In this document: positions 25,982-34,962 of the stretch, in pieces | Numbering within the stretch: position 1 is the stretch's first letter | Layout of the letters: each line of letters opens with the position of its first letter | NCBI GenBank assembly: GCA_930989745.1 | Contig: CAKNMY010000001.1 | Span: 1 to 64,000, forward strand | From: an uncultured Lachnospiraceae bacterium | GTDB taxonomy: Bacteria; Bacillota; Clostridia; Lachnospirales; Lachnospiraceae | Length of the DNA: 64,000 bases | Direction: 5' to 3' | Notes under the pieces: generated by a model | Seen by the model: the letters and a program-made list of their open reading frames with translations, nothing else | What the model was told of the DNA's origin: nothing | Databases searched by the model: none | Made by a program: the position numbers and the translations under genes

Positions 25982-26878
25982 TTATTCCTTTACTGCCCCT
26001 ACCATGGTTCCCTGTACGAAATACTTCTGCAGGAACGGATACACGATCACGATCGGCACAGTCGCGAAGATAACGCATGCCGCCTTTAACACCTCCGGGT
26101 TTGTCAGCGCCTGAGTCGTGTTTGCCTCTGCCTGGAACGATTCCGTTGCCGCCACGACCAGATAATACAGCTTTAACTGCAGCGGCCTTAAATCTGTTCT
26201 CTGCTTGATATAATACAGCGCGTCCTGGTACGCGTTCCATCTTCCGACTGCGTAGAACAGCGCGATGGTCGCAATAATCGGCTTGGACAGCGGAATGACG
26301 ATCTTGGCAAGAATCGTGAAGTGGTTCGCCCCGTCGATCGTCGCCGATTCCACCAGGCTGTCCGAAATTCCTGCGCTGAAATTATTCTTCATGATCAGCA
26401 GGTTATACGGAGCAAAACACAGCGGGAGGATCAGACACCACCACGTATCCAGCATATGCAGCTCGTTCATCAGCAGGTAATCCGGGATCGTTCCTGCGGT
26501 AAAGTACATCGTAAACATGATCAGGAATGTCATAACCTTGCGGCCCTTTAATTCCTTCCGGCTCAGCGCGTATGCCGCTGAAATTGTGAGGAACATTCCG
26601 ATAGCGGTAAATGCTACTGTCACTACCACCTGTACATACATGGAACGCAGAATCGAACTGTCCGCGAAGATCTTCTTATAAGCGTCCAGTGTAAAACCCT
26701 TCGGCAGCAGGAAGACCTTGTTGGCAATTACAAATGCTTCCTCACTGATGGACTTGGAAAACAGATGGATGAATGGGATCAGACAGCTCAACGCTACCAG
26801 CCCCAGGATAATGTAGAAGATCACATCCACAAAGGTAATCCTGTTTAGTTTATGTGTTTTTACTTGTGTTCCAGCCAT
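25982..26878 (-). CDS. Carbohydrate ABC permease, YtcP/LplC type
   Basis: The 298-residue protein has six membrane segments and the permease loop motif ESATIDGANHFTILAKIVIP at about residues 178-197, which contacts the ATPase. The N-terminal KTHKLNRITFVDVIFYIILG is typical of the YtcP/LplC family. AGGAGG lies just upstream of the start. It lies between the other permease (11 bp away) and the binding protein (about 70 bp). Confidence 0.92.
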   Translation of the reverse strand: MAGTQVKTHKLNRITFVDVIFYIILGLVALSCLIPFIHLFSKSISEEAFVIANKVFLLPKGFTLDAYKKIFADSSILRSMYVQVVVTVAFTAIGMFLTISAAYALSRKELKGRKVMTFLIMFTMYFTAGTIPDYLLMNELHMLDTWWCLILPLCFAPYNLLIMKNNFSAGISDSLVESATIDGANHFTILAKIVIPLSKPIIATIALFYAVGRWNAYQDALYYIKQRTDLRPLQLKLYYLVVAATESFQAEANTTQALTNPEVLKAACVIFATVPIVIVYPFLQKYFVQGTMVGAVKE

Positions 26879-26889
26879 TTCCTCACCTC

Positions 26890-27828
26890 CTAAATCAAGC
26901 CTTCTTCGCCGAGACGCTTCGCGATGAAATCAGCCCCAAGAACAAGAGCAAGGCCAATAATTGACTGGAACAGACCGAGCGCTGTCGCATCGCTGAACTT
27001 TCCGCCCTCAATACCCCAGCGATAGACCAGCACCGGGATCGTTGTACTGTATTCTGTCGCCTTGGCGTTATACAGGGCAAATACCCTCTCGAAAGACCCC
27101 TGCATCACTTTTCCAAGATTCATAATCAGCAAAATCACGATCGTGCTGCGGATACACGGCAGCGTCACATGAAGGCACTGCTTCCAGCGATTCGCACCGT
27201 CCACCCTTGCTGCCTCATAAAGCTCCGGATTGACATTCGTGATCGCTGCCAGGTAGATAATGGTACCCCATCCCATAGTCTGCCAAACGCCGATAAATAT
27301 GTAGGAGATCAGCCACCACACATCTTCCTGGAGAAACGGAATGGGGCTGGCGCCCATATTTTCAATCAGTACATTTACCACACCGTTGCTGAGACTGAAG
27401 AGCTGGTAAGCCAGCGCTCCGATGATGACCCAGGAGAGGAAATGCGGCAGATACAGCAGCGTCTGCGATACTCTTTTAAACCACTTGCATCGGATCTCAT
27501 TCAGAATCAACGCCAGGATAATCGGCATTGGAAAGCTGAAAATCAGATCCAGAATATTCAGATAAAGCGTATTGAATACCGCTTTTCCGAAATCCCTCTT
27601 GGCGAAAATCTTTTCAAAGATCTCAAGTCCTACCCATTCGCTTCCGCTGAAGCCTTTTGCTACTTTATAGTCCTTAAAAGCGATTGTCAGACCCGAATAC
27701 GCTCCAAACTTAAATACAAGTATGAACAGCATCGGGAGGATCATCAGGACATAAAGCTGCCAGCACTTTTTGAAATACAGTTTTTGGTTCCCCCTGGAAT
27801 GGACTTTGGAAACTTTTGTCTTTGCCAT
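26890..27828 (-). CDS. Carbohydrate ABC permease, YteP/LplB type
   Basis: ATG 27828 is chosen because GGAG lies 7 nt before it and the family starts here; a longer frame from 27939 has no ribosome site. The 312-residue product has six membrane segments and the loop motif EAARVDGANRWKQCLHVTLP near residue 205. It is the first gene of the operon that ends with GH43. It is homologous in type to YteP of the B. subtilis rhamnogalacturonan system. Confidence 0.92.
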   Translation of the reverse strand: MAKTKVSKVHSRGNQKLYFKKCWQLYVLMILPMLFILVFKFGAYSGLTIAFKDYKVAKGFSGSEWVGLEIFEKIFAKRDFGKAVFNTLYLNILDLIFSFPMPIILALILNEIRCKWFKRVSQTLLYLPHFLSWVIIGALAYQLFSLSNGVVNVLIENMGASPIPFLQEDVWWLISYIFIGVWQTMGWGTIIYLAAITNVNPELYEAARVDGANRWKQCLHVTLPCIRSTIVILLIMNLGKVMQGSFERVFALYNAKATEYSTTIPVLVYRWGIEGGKFSDATALGLFQSIIGLALVLGADFIAKRLGEEGLI

Positions 27829-27874
27829 ACCCTCACTCCTTTTTCGATAACTTTTTCTTGTTTTTGATGACAAA

Positions 27875-27880
27875 ATTATA
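27875..27880 (-). promoter_or_regulatory. Candidate -10 element of the rhamnogalacturonan operon
   Basis: A perfect TATAAT on the minus strand lies 47 bp before the YteP-like start. The hexamer 17 bp upstream (GAGAAA) is a poor -35, which fits activation by a regulator such as the divergent AraC protein. The rest of the 337-bp gap (27829-28165) is AT-rich and holds only the two divergent promoters. Confidence 0.4.
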
Positions 27881-28062
27881 CAAAATGACGAATCTATTTT
27901 CTCTCCATTCACATCTTGATACTTTGCGTTTTTAACCATTAACTTTTTTGTTTTTACAGTATTTCCCCCTCAAAAATGTGAAAACCACACATTTTCTTTT
28001 TGTTTTTTCACATTATTGTTATTTTTTTGACGTTATGAATTTGATTTCCTTCCCTATTTTGG

Positions 28063-28091
28063 TTGATTTTACACCTTGTCACCTTTATAAT
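28063..28091 (+). promoter_or_regulatory. Promoter of the araC-type regulator
   Basis: TTGATT (28063-28068) and TATAAT (28086-28091) with a 17-bp spacer, 74 bp before the regulator start codon. Confidence 0.6.
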
Positions 28092-28165
28092 AAAAGTCGG
28101 AAATCAACGTCCAAAAACAGAACTATTCACCACACAGCCACCCACAAACAGGAGGAGCTTTCATT

Positions 28166-29155
28166 ATGGCAAGACCCCAAAATATTGTTATTGAGCAGCG
28201 CAGCTACGACCTTTCCCCATACTTTCCAATACTTTTGCTCACCGGCGATCACTGGCGGATATCAGACATCCCGTCGAAGCGCCTTCACTTTCACAACTGC
28301 CTGGAGATCGGTCTGTGCGAATCCGACAGCGGTATTATGGAATTTATAGCGAAAAAGGTTCCTTTCCATAAAAATGATATTACATTCATCGCAAGCGATA
28401 TCCCTCACACAACCTATTCGTCCCCTGGAACCAAGAGCAAATGGACATATATTTTTGTCGATATCGAGGAATTATTCTGTCCGTTCTTTCCTCTCGACTT
28501 TCTGCCAAACCAGGAGCTTTTTACACAATTCCTTCATGGCTACAGTACAGTAATCGCCTCTGATCTGCATCCAGATATCGCCATCTATATCCGCTGCATC
28601 GTCCGAAACCTTGTAGAGCAGCCTGCAAATTACCAATTCATTGTGCGCGGACTGTTCCTGTCCCTGACGATGGCGTTTCTGAATCTTTACAGCGCTGACC
28701 TGGATGCGTCTCCTAAAAAACGCAAAGAGAACTCCATGGTTGTCGCACCTGCATTGGACTACATGCGAACTAACTATATGATGGACTTTCCGATGGATTC
28801 CCTGTCCGAACTGTGTCACCTAAGTCCCACACATTTCCGTCGGACCTTCAGACAGATTATGGGCAAGTCCCCGCTGGAATATCTCATTCACCTGCGCATC
28901 ACAAAGGCCTCCGCCCTGCTCCGGACCACAGAAATGTCCATCCTGGATATCTCGGAGGCAGTGGGATTTCGTTCCGTATCCAGTTTCAACCGGCATTTCC
29001 GCGAGATTATGAATGATACGCCCAAGAACTGGAGAGGAAGTATGTCCTTCCTGAAGAACAAGTCACTTCTTAAATATAACGGCTGGATGCTGCCTGAAAT
29101 AATTCCCCGCGATTCCCAGTCCCTACCGCAGACAAAAACAGGGGCGCCGCACTGA
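28166..29155 (+). CDS. AraC family transcriptional regulator
   Basis: The 329-residue protein has a cupin-like N-terminal sensing domain (HFHNCLEIGLCESDSG near residue 45) and a C-terminal AraC domain at about 190-290. The latter has two helix-turn-helix units (FPMDSLSELCHLSPTHFRRT and LDISEAVGFRSVSSFNRHFR). It is transcribed away from the importer-enzyme operon and is most likely its activator, responding to a rhamnogalacturonan breakdown product. AGGAGG lies 9 nt before the ATG. Its stop codon lies inside a terminator hairpin. Confidence 0.92.
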   Translation: MARPQNIVIEQRSYDLSPYFPILLLTGDHWRISDIPSKRLHFHNCLEIGLCESDSGIMEFIAKKVPFHKNDITFIASDIPHTTYSSPGTKSKWTYIFVDIEELFCPFFPLDFLPNQELFTQFLHGYSTVIASDLHPDIAIYIRCIVRNLVEQPANYQFIVRGLFLSLTMAFLNLYSADLDASPKKRKENSMVVAPALDYMRTNYMMDFPMDSLSELCHLSPTHFRRTFRQIMGKSPLEYLIHLRITKASALLRTTEMSILDISEAVGFRSVSSFNRHFREIMNDTPKNWRGSMSFLKNKSLLKYNGWMLPEIIPRDSQSLPQTKTGAPH

Positions 29156-29171
29156 TACGGCGCCCCTGTTT
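29137..29171. terminator. Bidirectional terminator overlapping the araC stop
   Basis: AACAGGGGCGCCG pairs with CGGCGCCCCTGTT around an 8-nt loop that contains the stop codon of the regulator. A TTTTTGTC run follows on the minus strand and a shorter TTTAT on the plus strand. The GH35 gene stops 5 bp further on, so it serves both convergent genes. Confidence 0.8.
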
Positions 29172-29175
29172 ATCC

Positions 29176-31377
29176 TCATAACAAAATCTTTTTATACACC
29201 GGAATTCTTCTCACTCCCAACAGCGATAGTCCTTCCTTCTCTCCCTGTTCCAGATAACAGTCCCCTGGCTCCAGCCGGGAGACCCACAGCTCAGTGCAGG
29301 CTGCTTCTTCCGTCACATCCCGCGTCACAAACGGCACTCCTTTATAGAACTCATCATCTGCAAGCTCCCCGTCTGCATAGACTTGCAGTACATCTCCCAC
29401 ATAAGAAATTTCCAGATAACCTTCTCCCCTGTTGTCCGGCTGTCTATGTATACTCAGCCTCCAGCCTCTGATCTCTTTTTCCCCGTTCAGGAACAGCTCC
29501 TCTTTCCATCTCCCCTCGAATTCCTCGGGTGGGACAGGATGTGCATCCACTGTCTGTTTTTCTTCCGGAAGACGAATCTCATTATACTCAAACTGATTCC
29601 CGTTCCATCGATAATACGACAGATCCGGATTCCCCTCTCTGCGCAGAACAGGCCTGCCGTTCTGCAGGTACAGTTCCGCTCCGCTGGTGACATATATCTC
29701 TCCGCCTGCCGGATAAAAGTTTTCTGCCTCCTCAGGGGTCAGGGTTACAATCCGGCAGCCTTCCAGCTCAGCACATGTCAGAACCGCCTTTCCCGCCTGT
29801 ACTGTATGGACGTGTGTATGTCCGTCTCTTCCCCTCACGCAGTACCTTGCAGGCGCGTCCGAAACAGCCAAAAAGAACCACACATTCTCTTCCCGCCACA
29901 GAGGCTGCGCTGTGGCATATTCCAGCATGCCCTCTCCCATCGGCATGCGGTACGGCAGAAAGAAGTATGCGCCTGAAGGCACAGACATCCCTCTTTCAGG
30001 GAACACCATAACACCTTCCTGCACCGGCACCTCAAACTGTACATCTCTGTGTTCCGGCAGCGTATCCAATCGCTGATAATTATTGACAAATACGTATCCT
30101 CCGGCTCCGTCCGTGCGGACACAGTAACGCAGCGTACGCGTATCCTGGCGATTCCCGGGCGGATTCTCCTGAAATCTGGCATGCATTGGAGCAAATCGCT
30201 GTCCAAAGCACTGCAGAAAGAGGTGCTGCAGCTTCAGCTTCCGGTAGGCACCTCCCGTCTGCCCCCATTCTCCCAGCGGTGCCTGGAAATCATAATTTCG
30301 TATTGTATAATCGTTTGGATATCCGGTTGCACGGGATTCCTGGAGCGTGGTATGCGAAATCTGGTTGCACCCACCCCGATACATATAATACCCCGGAAGA
30401 TTATTCCCGCTCCCAAGAGCCACCTGCGCGGCCGCAGCCGCGTCGTTCTCACCCATTACAGGACGCCTGTGGCAGGTAGGCTGTATTCCTCCTCCCAGCT
30501 CACAGGTTGCGAAAGGATAGAGATCATAATTCATCCGATATGAATCCGCCGCATCTTTACACGCGATCAGGTCCTTACCAATCCCCGAGTCATTGCGATC
30601 CGGAAGAAAAAACCAGTGACTGCTGGGCTCCAGCTTTTCCATATGCTGTTCCCAGGGTGCCTCCACATAGCCTCCAAACACGGGCAGAACTTCCTTCTCG
30701 GGAATCTTGGCCCCGTTTCTGGCGTTCCATCCGGTCACTGTATAGACAGGAACCCGAAGACCTTCCTGAATGGCGATTCTCTTCAGATCCAACAGGTGTT
30801 CCGCCCCATCAGTCAGTTCATTTTCCAGCTGGATTCCCCAGACGGGGCCGTCCTTGCCGAAGAGCTGACTCTGTACCTGCTCGCTGATCTTCCGATAAAA
30901 TCTTCTGACATATTCCAGATACCGCGCATCGCTGCGCCGGAGAGGAATCCCCTTCTTTATCAGCCAATCGGGAAAACCTCCGTTTCTGACTTCCCCATGT
31001 ACCCAGGGACCGATGCGAAGAACAACCTCCAGGCCACACTCCTGCGCAGTTCGGACAAATGCGCTGAGATCCCTGCTGCCCGTGAAGTCAAAGCTTCCCT
31101 CTTCTTCCTCATGATAAATCCAGATCACATAGGCGGATACTGTCGTGATGCCGCCCGCCTTCATTCTGCTTAAGGATTCCCTCCACTGCTCTCTCGGCAC
31201 ACGAACATAATGCATCTCGCCCATAATCGGGATCCACGGTCTGCCGTTTCTGACCAGATACCGGTTAGTAACTTCAATGCACTCTCTGTTATTGCTTCCT
31301 CCAAGATTCAGATGATGTTCCTGCAGGGCCGGAACATCTGCTGGCAGTGTTCTGTATACAACCGTCTCTGTTCCCAT
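29176..31377 (-). CDS. Glycoside hydrolase family 35 beta-galactosidase
   Basis: ATG 31377 is preferred with GGAG 5-6 nt upstream; the longer frame starts at a TTG that overlaps the previous stop. The 733-residue product has the GH35 motifs PIMGEMHYVRVPREQW, RIGPWVHGEVRNGGFPDWL and the acid/base pair in WGIQLENELTDG (near residue 195). C-terminal beta domains follow. It should release terminal beta-galactose. No signal peptide, so it works on imported galacto-oligosaccharides, such as galactan side chains of rhamnogalacturonan I. It is the last gene of the GH115-DUF4091-GH35 set, 14 bp after the DUF4091 gene. Confidence 0.88.
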   Translation of the reverse strand: MGTETVVYRTLPADVPALQEHHLNLGGSNNRECIEVTNRYLVRNGRPWIPIMGEMHYVRVPREQWRESLSRMKAGGITTVSAYVIWIYHEEEEGSFDFTGSRDLSAFVRTAQECGLEVVLRIGPWVHGEVRNGGFPDWLIKKGIPLRRSDARYLEYVRRFYRKISEQVQSQLFGKDGPVWGIQLENELTDGAEHLLDLKRIAIQEGLRVPVYTVTGWNARNGAKIPEKEVLPVFGGYVEAPWEQHMEKLEPSSHWFFLPDRNDSGIGKDLIACKDAADSYRMNYDLYPFATCELGGGIQPTCHRRPVMGENDAAAAAQVALGSGNNLPGYYMYRGGCNQISHTTLQESRATGYPNDYTIRNYDFQAPLGEWGQTGGAYRKLKLQHLFLQCFGQRFAPMHARFQENPPGNRQDTRTLRYCVRTDGAGGYVFVNNYQRLDTLPEHRDVQFEVPVQEGVMVFPERGMSVPSGAYFFLPYRMPMGEGMLEYATAQPLWREENVWFFLAVSDAPARYCVRGRDGHTHVHTVQAGKAVLTCAELEGCRIVTLTPEEAENFYPAGGEIYVTSGAELYLQNGRPVLRREGNPDLSYYRWNGNQFEYNEIRLPEEKQTVDAHPVPPEEFEGRWKEELFLNGEKEIRGWRLSIHRQPDNRGEGYLEISYVGDVLQVYADGELADDEFYKGVPFVTRDVTEEAACTELWVSRLEPGDCYLEQGEKEGLSLLGVRRIPVYKKILL

Positions 31378-31391
31378 ATCTGCTCCTGTCC

Positions 31392-33029
31392 TCAAATTAA
31401 TTCTTTCAATTTTTTGTTTACACGCTCTCTCACCTGCATCAGATACGTCAGATTTCTCGGATAACGGTCAAATGTCAGTTCCCCGTTCTCACTCTCTCCG
31501 AGGCATTCCAGCGCAGATTCCCTGCCGTCCAGTCTTTCCAGATACCGCATGGCGCGCAGATCGTTCATCGCCTCCTCCATCAGCATCAGGCGAATGGATT
31601 CTTCCGGCACGCCGTTCTCTCCCGGGTATACAAGAAATGCATCTCCCGACGGGAACGCCCCGTCCGCATCTGTGATCAGGTACGGATTCACGGGATAGAG
31701 AGAATACTGGCTGTTATAGAAGTTGTAGCCCCACTGAAGGAATCCCGCAATCTGATACTTATACATCTGCACGCCGAGCACCCGTGTCCGGTATCCCGGT
31801 TGGACGATAAAGCGGTTTGACACATCCTTCCACTGGGCAGTGCAGTAATACGTCCACAGCTTCTGCGGCGGATTCTCAAGAAACGGTCCGATATGGTCAT
31901 TGGAACAGATCGGCTCCTCCACGATTCCCCGTTCATAGAAATCGTAATTCGACAGAGCGTCGATGATGGGGAAATCCTGCAGACAGTCTTTCACCAGAGC
32001 CCGCGCAGCCTGATACGATTCCAGCTGTTCAAGCGACGGCTCATCAGAGATATGGAAATAGCTGCACTTCTCAATTCCAAGCTTTCTCAGCTCTTCTGTA
32101 AAGGATACGAGAAATTTTCTGAGGAAGGATGCGTACTCCTCACCAACTGCCGGCGTCTCCCATCCGAAGAGCCGGCGCAGCCCGCCGTTCTCGTACCCCA
32201 TAATTTTCGGCGCAGCCGTGGCTCCCCACTGGCTGAACAGGTGGGACATCTCAAAATATTTTACACCGCAGCTTCGGCACATCGCTACCCAGCGCTCAAA
32301 TCTTTCATATCCGAACCGGTACCCGTCCTCCGTTACCCATACATCTACCAGCTGTACGGTTCGCCGTTCTCCTCCCTGCGCTGTGTCGAGCGGCGGGGTG
32401 AAGATAGGCGTAAGGATCATATTGCAGCCCCTGCGCACCGCTGTCCGGATAAAATTCTCCACAATCCTCCAGTGTTTCTCGCTGAACACCTCGACGCCGT
32501 AATAATTCGCCAGGCAGTCACAGTGAAACCATTCGGTATGCGGAATGTCAAGCTCCGGAAGCTCTGCTCCCAGGATCTCCACCTGTGTCTTCACACACTG
32601 CATGCATCCCTCAATGCCTGCGGAGATTTCTATCGGATATATTCCGGCTTTGACCGACTCCTCCGCCTGAATATCCACCCAGAGGCTGCGCCACTGTCCC
32701 GGAATCATGGGAAACCCCTGGCTTCTGATCTCCTCCAGGCGATCGGGATAAAGCCCCGGCTCCGTCGTCAGATAATCACTGTCCGCCTGTCTGTGACAGG
32801 GATACGCACAGGGCACAAGCTGCACCGCGCGCACGCGAACGGAGATCCCCTGTGCGCTTTTGACTTCCACCTTACCCCATTCCCGGCTGTATCCGTCCCA
32901 AAAGCAGGCGATCTGAAAGGAAATGCTCTCTCCGTTGAGAGCTGTATAAAGCTCGGGAACACCTTCTCCGGAGGGTTCCCGGGAGGGGAAAACTTTTTCC
33001 ATAGCGGAAACACATTTTACTCTGAACAT
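31392..33029 (-). CDS. DUF4091 (GH123-like) glycoside hydrolase domain protein
   Basis: The 545-residue protein has an N-terminal beta-sandwich (LWVDIQAEESVKAGIYPIEI) typical of the domain before DUF4091. A TIM-barrel follows with HCDCLANYY, PIFTPPLD, and CSYFHISDEPSLEQLESY. The D-E pair in SDEP (near residue 325) is where GH123 enzymes place their catalytic residues. DUF4091 proteins are related to the GH123 N-acetylgalactosaminidase family but cover several specificities. No signal peptide is seen. GGAGG lies upstream of the ATG at 33029. The substrate is unknown. Confidence 0.8.
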   Translation of the reverse strand: MFRVKCVSAMEKVFPSREPSGEGVPELYTALNGESISFQIACFWDGYSREWGKVEVKSAQGISVRVRAVQLVPCAYPCHRQADSDYLTTEPGLYPDRLEEIRSQGFPMIPGQWRSLWVDIQAEESVKAGIYPIEISAGIEGCMQCVKTQVEILGAELPELDIPHTEWFHCDCLANYYGVEVFSEKHWRIVENFIRTAVRRGCNMILTPIFTPPLDTAQGGERRTVQLVDVWVTEDGYRFGYERFERWVAMCRSCGVKYFEMSHLFSQWGATAAPKIMGYENGGLRRLFGWETPAVGEEYASFLRKFLVSFTEELRKLGIEKCSYFHISDEPSLEQLESYQAARALVKDCLQDFPIIDALSNYDFYERGIVEEPICSNDHIGPFLENPPQKLWTYYCTAQWKDVSNRFIVQPGYRTRVLGVQMYKYQIAGFLQWGYNFYNSQYSLYPVNPYLITDADGAFPSGDAFLVYPGENGVPEESIRLMLMEEAMNDLRAMRYLERLDGRESALECLGESENGELTFDRYPRNLTYLMQVRERVNKKLKELI

Positions 33030-33110
33030 TATTACCGTCCTCCATGTTATTTTTCACCTATTATCCCACGGATTTTTTTATAATGCAAGGCAGGATCCGA
33101 GGGGTTACAA

Positions 33111-34238
33111 TTACCTGTCCCACTTTGACCTCATCAACTCATACACCTCTCTGTGCGTCAGATGATTCTCCATGTTAAGAATCAGCACTACCTGTTTATC
33201 CTCCTCCGAATTCAGAAATCCTCCCTGCTCAGGTTCCGGAAGAGCGGATACACGCGGATTGTGATTCCCCTGACGCCGGGATACCATCTTTCCGAAGCCG
33301 TTATCCGCCCAGATGTGTATGACATCCCCCGGCAGTTTTAATAAACCCTTCTTATACAACTCCATTGTCTCACCATAAAGATTTGTGCAGCACACCGCAT
33401 CCGGATCGCTCTGCTTTACCATATCATACTGTATGCGGATCAGTTTGCTCATTAGAGTTCCCCGCGCCTCATCCGTATTATACTGCGGATCGTCCTCCCA
33501 GAACGGGCAGTCGCCCTGTCCGCGAAACCCTAGATTCCAGACCACATGCAGGTCTCTCTGCGATTTAATTCCTTCTCTCCAGAGCTTCCGGAATAAATTA
33601 CCATGTTCTGCATACGATGCCTTTAAATCGGGATATGCACGCGCAAACATCTCCGCGCCCAAAGGCTCTGCATGGTGATGTGTGATAAAAAGTCCCATGT
33701 CAGACGCCAATTTCCGATAGCGCACCGAATTTTTATCTGTTCCGGGAATCACCATATTTCCGCCGCAGCGAAGCAGCGTCTCAAACACCATCTCCCACGG
33801 TCTCTTTGGATCCCGATCCACGCTCCATGCGGAAATCAGCACTTCGTCATTGACAAACCATCCTCGCAGCCGAACACGGTACGGTTCTGACCTATAAAAA
33901 AATCCCTGTGCAACTTCAATTCTTTCTCTCCTCTCAAACTGCTGGTCGTTCCAGAACCAGAAATCCTGCACTCCCAGAAATCTGCGGCTAATTTCATAAA
34001 TCCCATATACAAAACCAAGCTCCGAATCAGCACCCAGCTCCAGCACGTTCTCTGTTTGCTCCAGCACGAAGCATTCTTCTTCTGCCGGACGCCGCACCAG
34101 CCGGATCTTCAAACCCTCCTCTTCAGAAGGGGTAAACGTCTTTTCCATATCTCTGCGCAGACTGCGAAGAGCAAGCTGCACGGCGGTGTCCTTCTCATCT
34201 GTTATAATTTTTGTGTTCGCTGTCATATATCTGTTCAT
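33111..34238 (-). pseudogene. Truncated GH115 alpha-glucuronidase-like gene
   Basis: The 375-codon frame matches GH115 enzymes well from the N-terminus. It shows LRGWFVNDEVLISAW, GGNMVIPGTDKNSVRYRKLA, FITHHHAEPLGAEMFARAYP, FRGQGDCPFWEDDPQYN, NLYGETMELYKKG, and WADNGFGKMVSRRQGNHNPR. GH115 proteins normally have 800-1000 residues. Here homology stops after NHNPRVSALP (about residue 330), followed by some 40 residues that do not look like GH115, then a stop. The rest of the barrel and the C-terminal domain are gone, so an internal deletion is likely. A shortened active protein is unlikely but not excluded. AAGGAG lies upstream of the ATG. Confidence 0.7.
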
Positions 34239-34662
34239 TAGATGCGCTCCTTCCGTTCGGATTTCATCGAGTAAGCGATTTTCTTCCGCAAAACCAGTCT
34301 ATCGCATCTCCTTTTCATTTTCTACCACGAAAACCTTGAAAACTGATAATATTCAACAGTAAATACTTTTACTTTGCGCTGTATTATAAATTTTCTCATC
34401 TCCCGACAATCATACTTTTGGATTTCTCTCCGCCCGGCACCCATATGGGTACATAAACTCTGTCCCGGCTGTAATATTGGCAGTAAGTGCGGCGCGACGC
34501 AGGAGAGTTTACACCGCTATATGGAAGATGTGGCAGATTTAGATTATCAATTTTATGCATTTCGTTCCCATCCTGCGCTTCTCTTTTCCAAAATCACTGC
34601 CGGAATTTCGCGATATCTTTGCAGAAGATACTCCTTTCCCTTGGAAATAATTCAAAATTTTC
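34239..34662. other. Intergenic region between the GH115 fragment and the exporter operon
   Basis: About 420 bp with no convincing gene. It contains an 8-bp inverted repeat (TAAACTCT at 34454-34461 with AGAGTTTA at 34504-34511) around a GC-richer 42-nt segment that could fold, but it matches no RNA class that I know. A 105-codon open frame here has no ribosome site and no protein-like pattern. Confidence 0.5.
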
Positions 34663-34692
34663 TTGACACCGCCCCGCCCCCGGCAGTATGAT
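34663..34692 (+). promoter_or_regulatory. Promoter of the leader-peptide/ABC exporter operon
   Basis: TTGACA (34663-34668) and TATGAT (34687-34692) with an 18-bp, unusually C/G-rich spacer. It lies 37 bp before the leader ORF start. Confidence 0.65.
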
Positions 34693-34729
34693 AAAGCTAC
34701 TATAAAATAATCAGAAAGGAGGCACCCAG

Positions 34730-34843
34730 ATGACACGTACAATCAACATCACAATCACAAACCGTACAATTTCACACATCAATCCGATCCGGGAACTGGA
34801 TGGCAGGGTCATCTGCGCGCCTCACGGTCTTTTTAACTGTTGA
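34730..34843 (+). CDS. 37-residue leader peptide, BmrB-like attenuation ORF
   Basis: AAGGAGG lies 6 nt before the ATG, one of the best ribosome sites in the window. The peptide is MTRTINITITNRTISHINPI, then RELDGRVICAPHGLFNC. A strong terminator follows 32 bp after its stop, and then the two exporter genes. This is the layout of B. subtilis bmrB-bmrC-bmrD, where translation of a leader peptide controls read-through into a multidrug ABC exporter when ribosome-targeting drugs stall translation. The ORF itself has no homology that I recognise. The role is inferred from position. Confidence 0.65.
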   Translation: MTRTINITITNRTISHINPIRELDGRVICAPHGLFNC

Positions 34844-34875
34844 CACAAAAAGACTGCTGATTTTGCACGTGCGGC

Positions 34876-34918
34876 AGGGGCATCCCCAGAAGTTCTGGCT
34901 TCGGGGATGCCCCTTTTT
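34876..34918 (+). terminator. Attenuator terminator upstream of the exporter genes
   Basis: AGGGGCATCCCC pairs with GGGGATGCCCCT (34903-34914), with further GAAG/CTTC pairing inside the loop, followed by TTTTT. It sits between the leader ORF and the first exporter gene, so it must be passed for exporter expression. Confidence 0.85.
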
Positions 34919-34962
34919 GCGTTTCCGGATCACACATTTTTACTTGAAGGGGGAATTTACCT

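Noticed and set aside
34374..34691. A 105-codon open frame upstream of the leader peptide
   Set aside because: It has no ribosome site, its end runs through the promoter at 34663-34692, and the composition is not protein-like.
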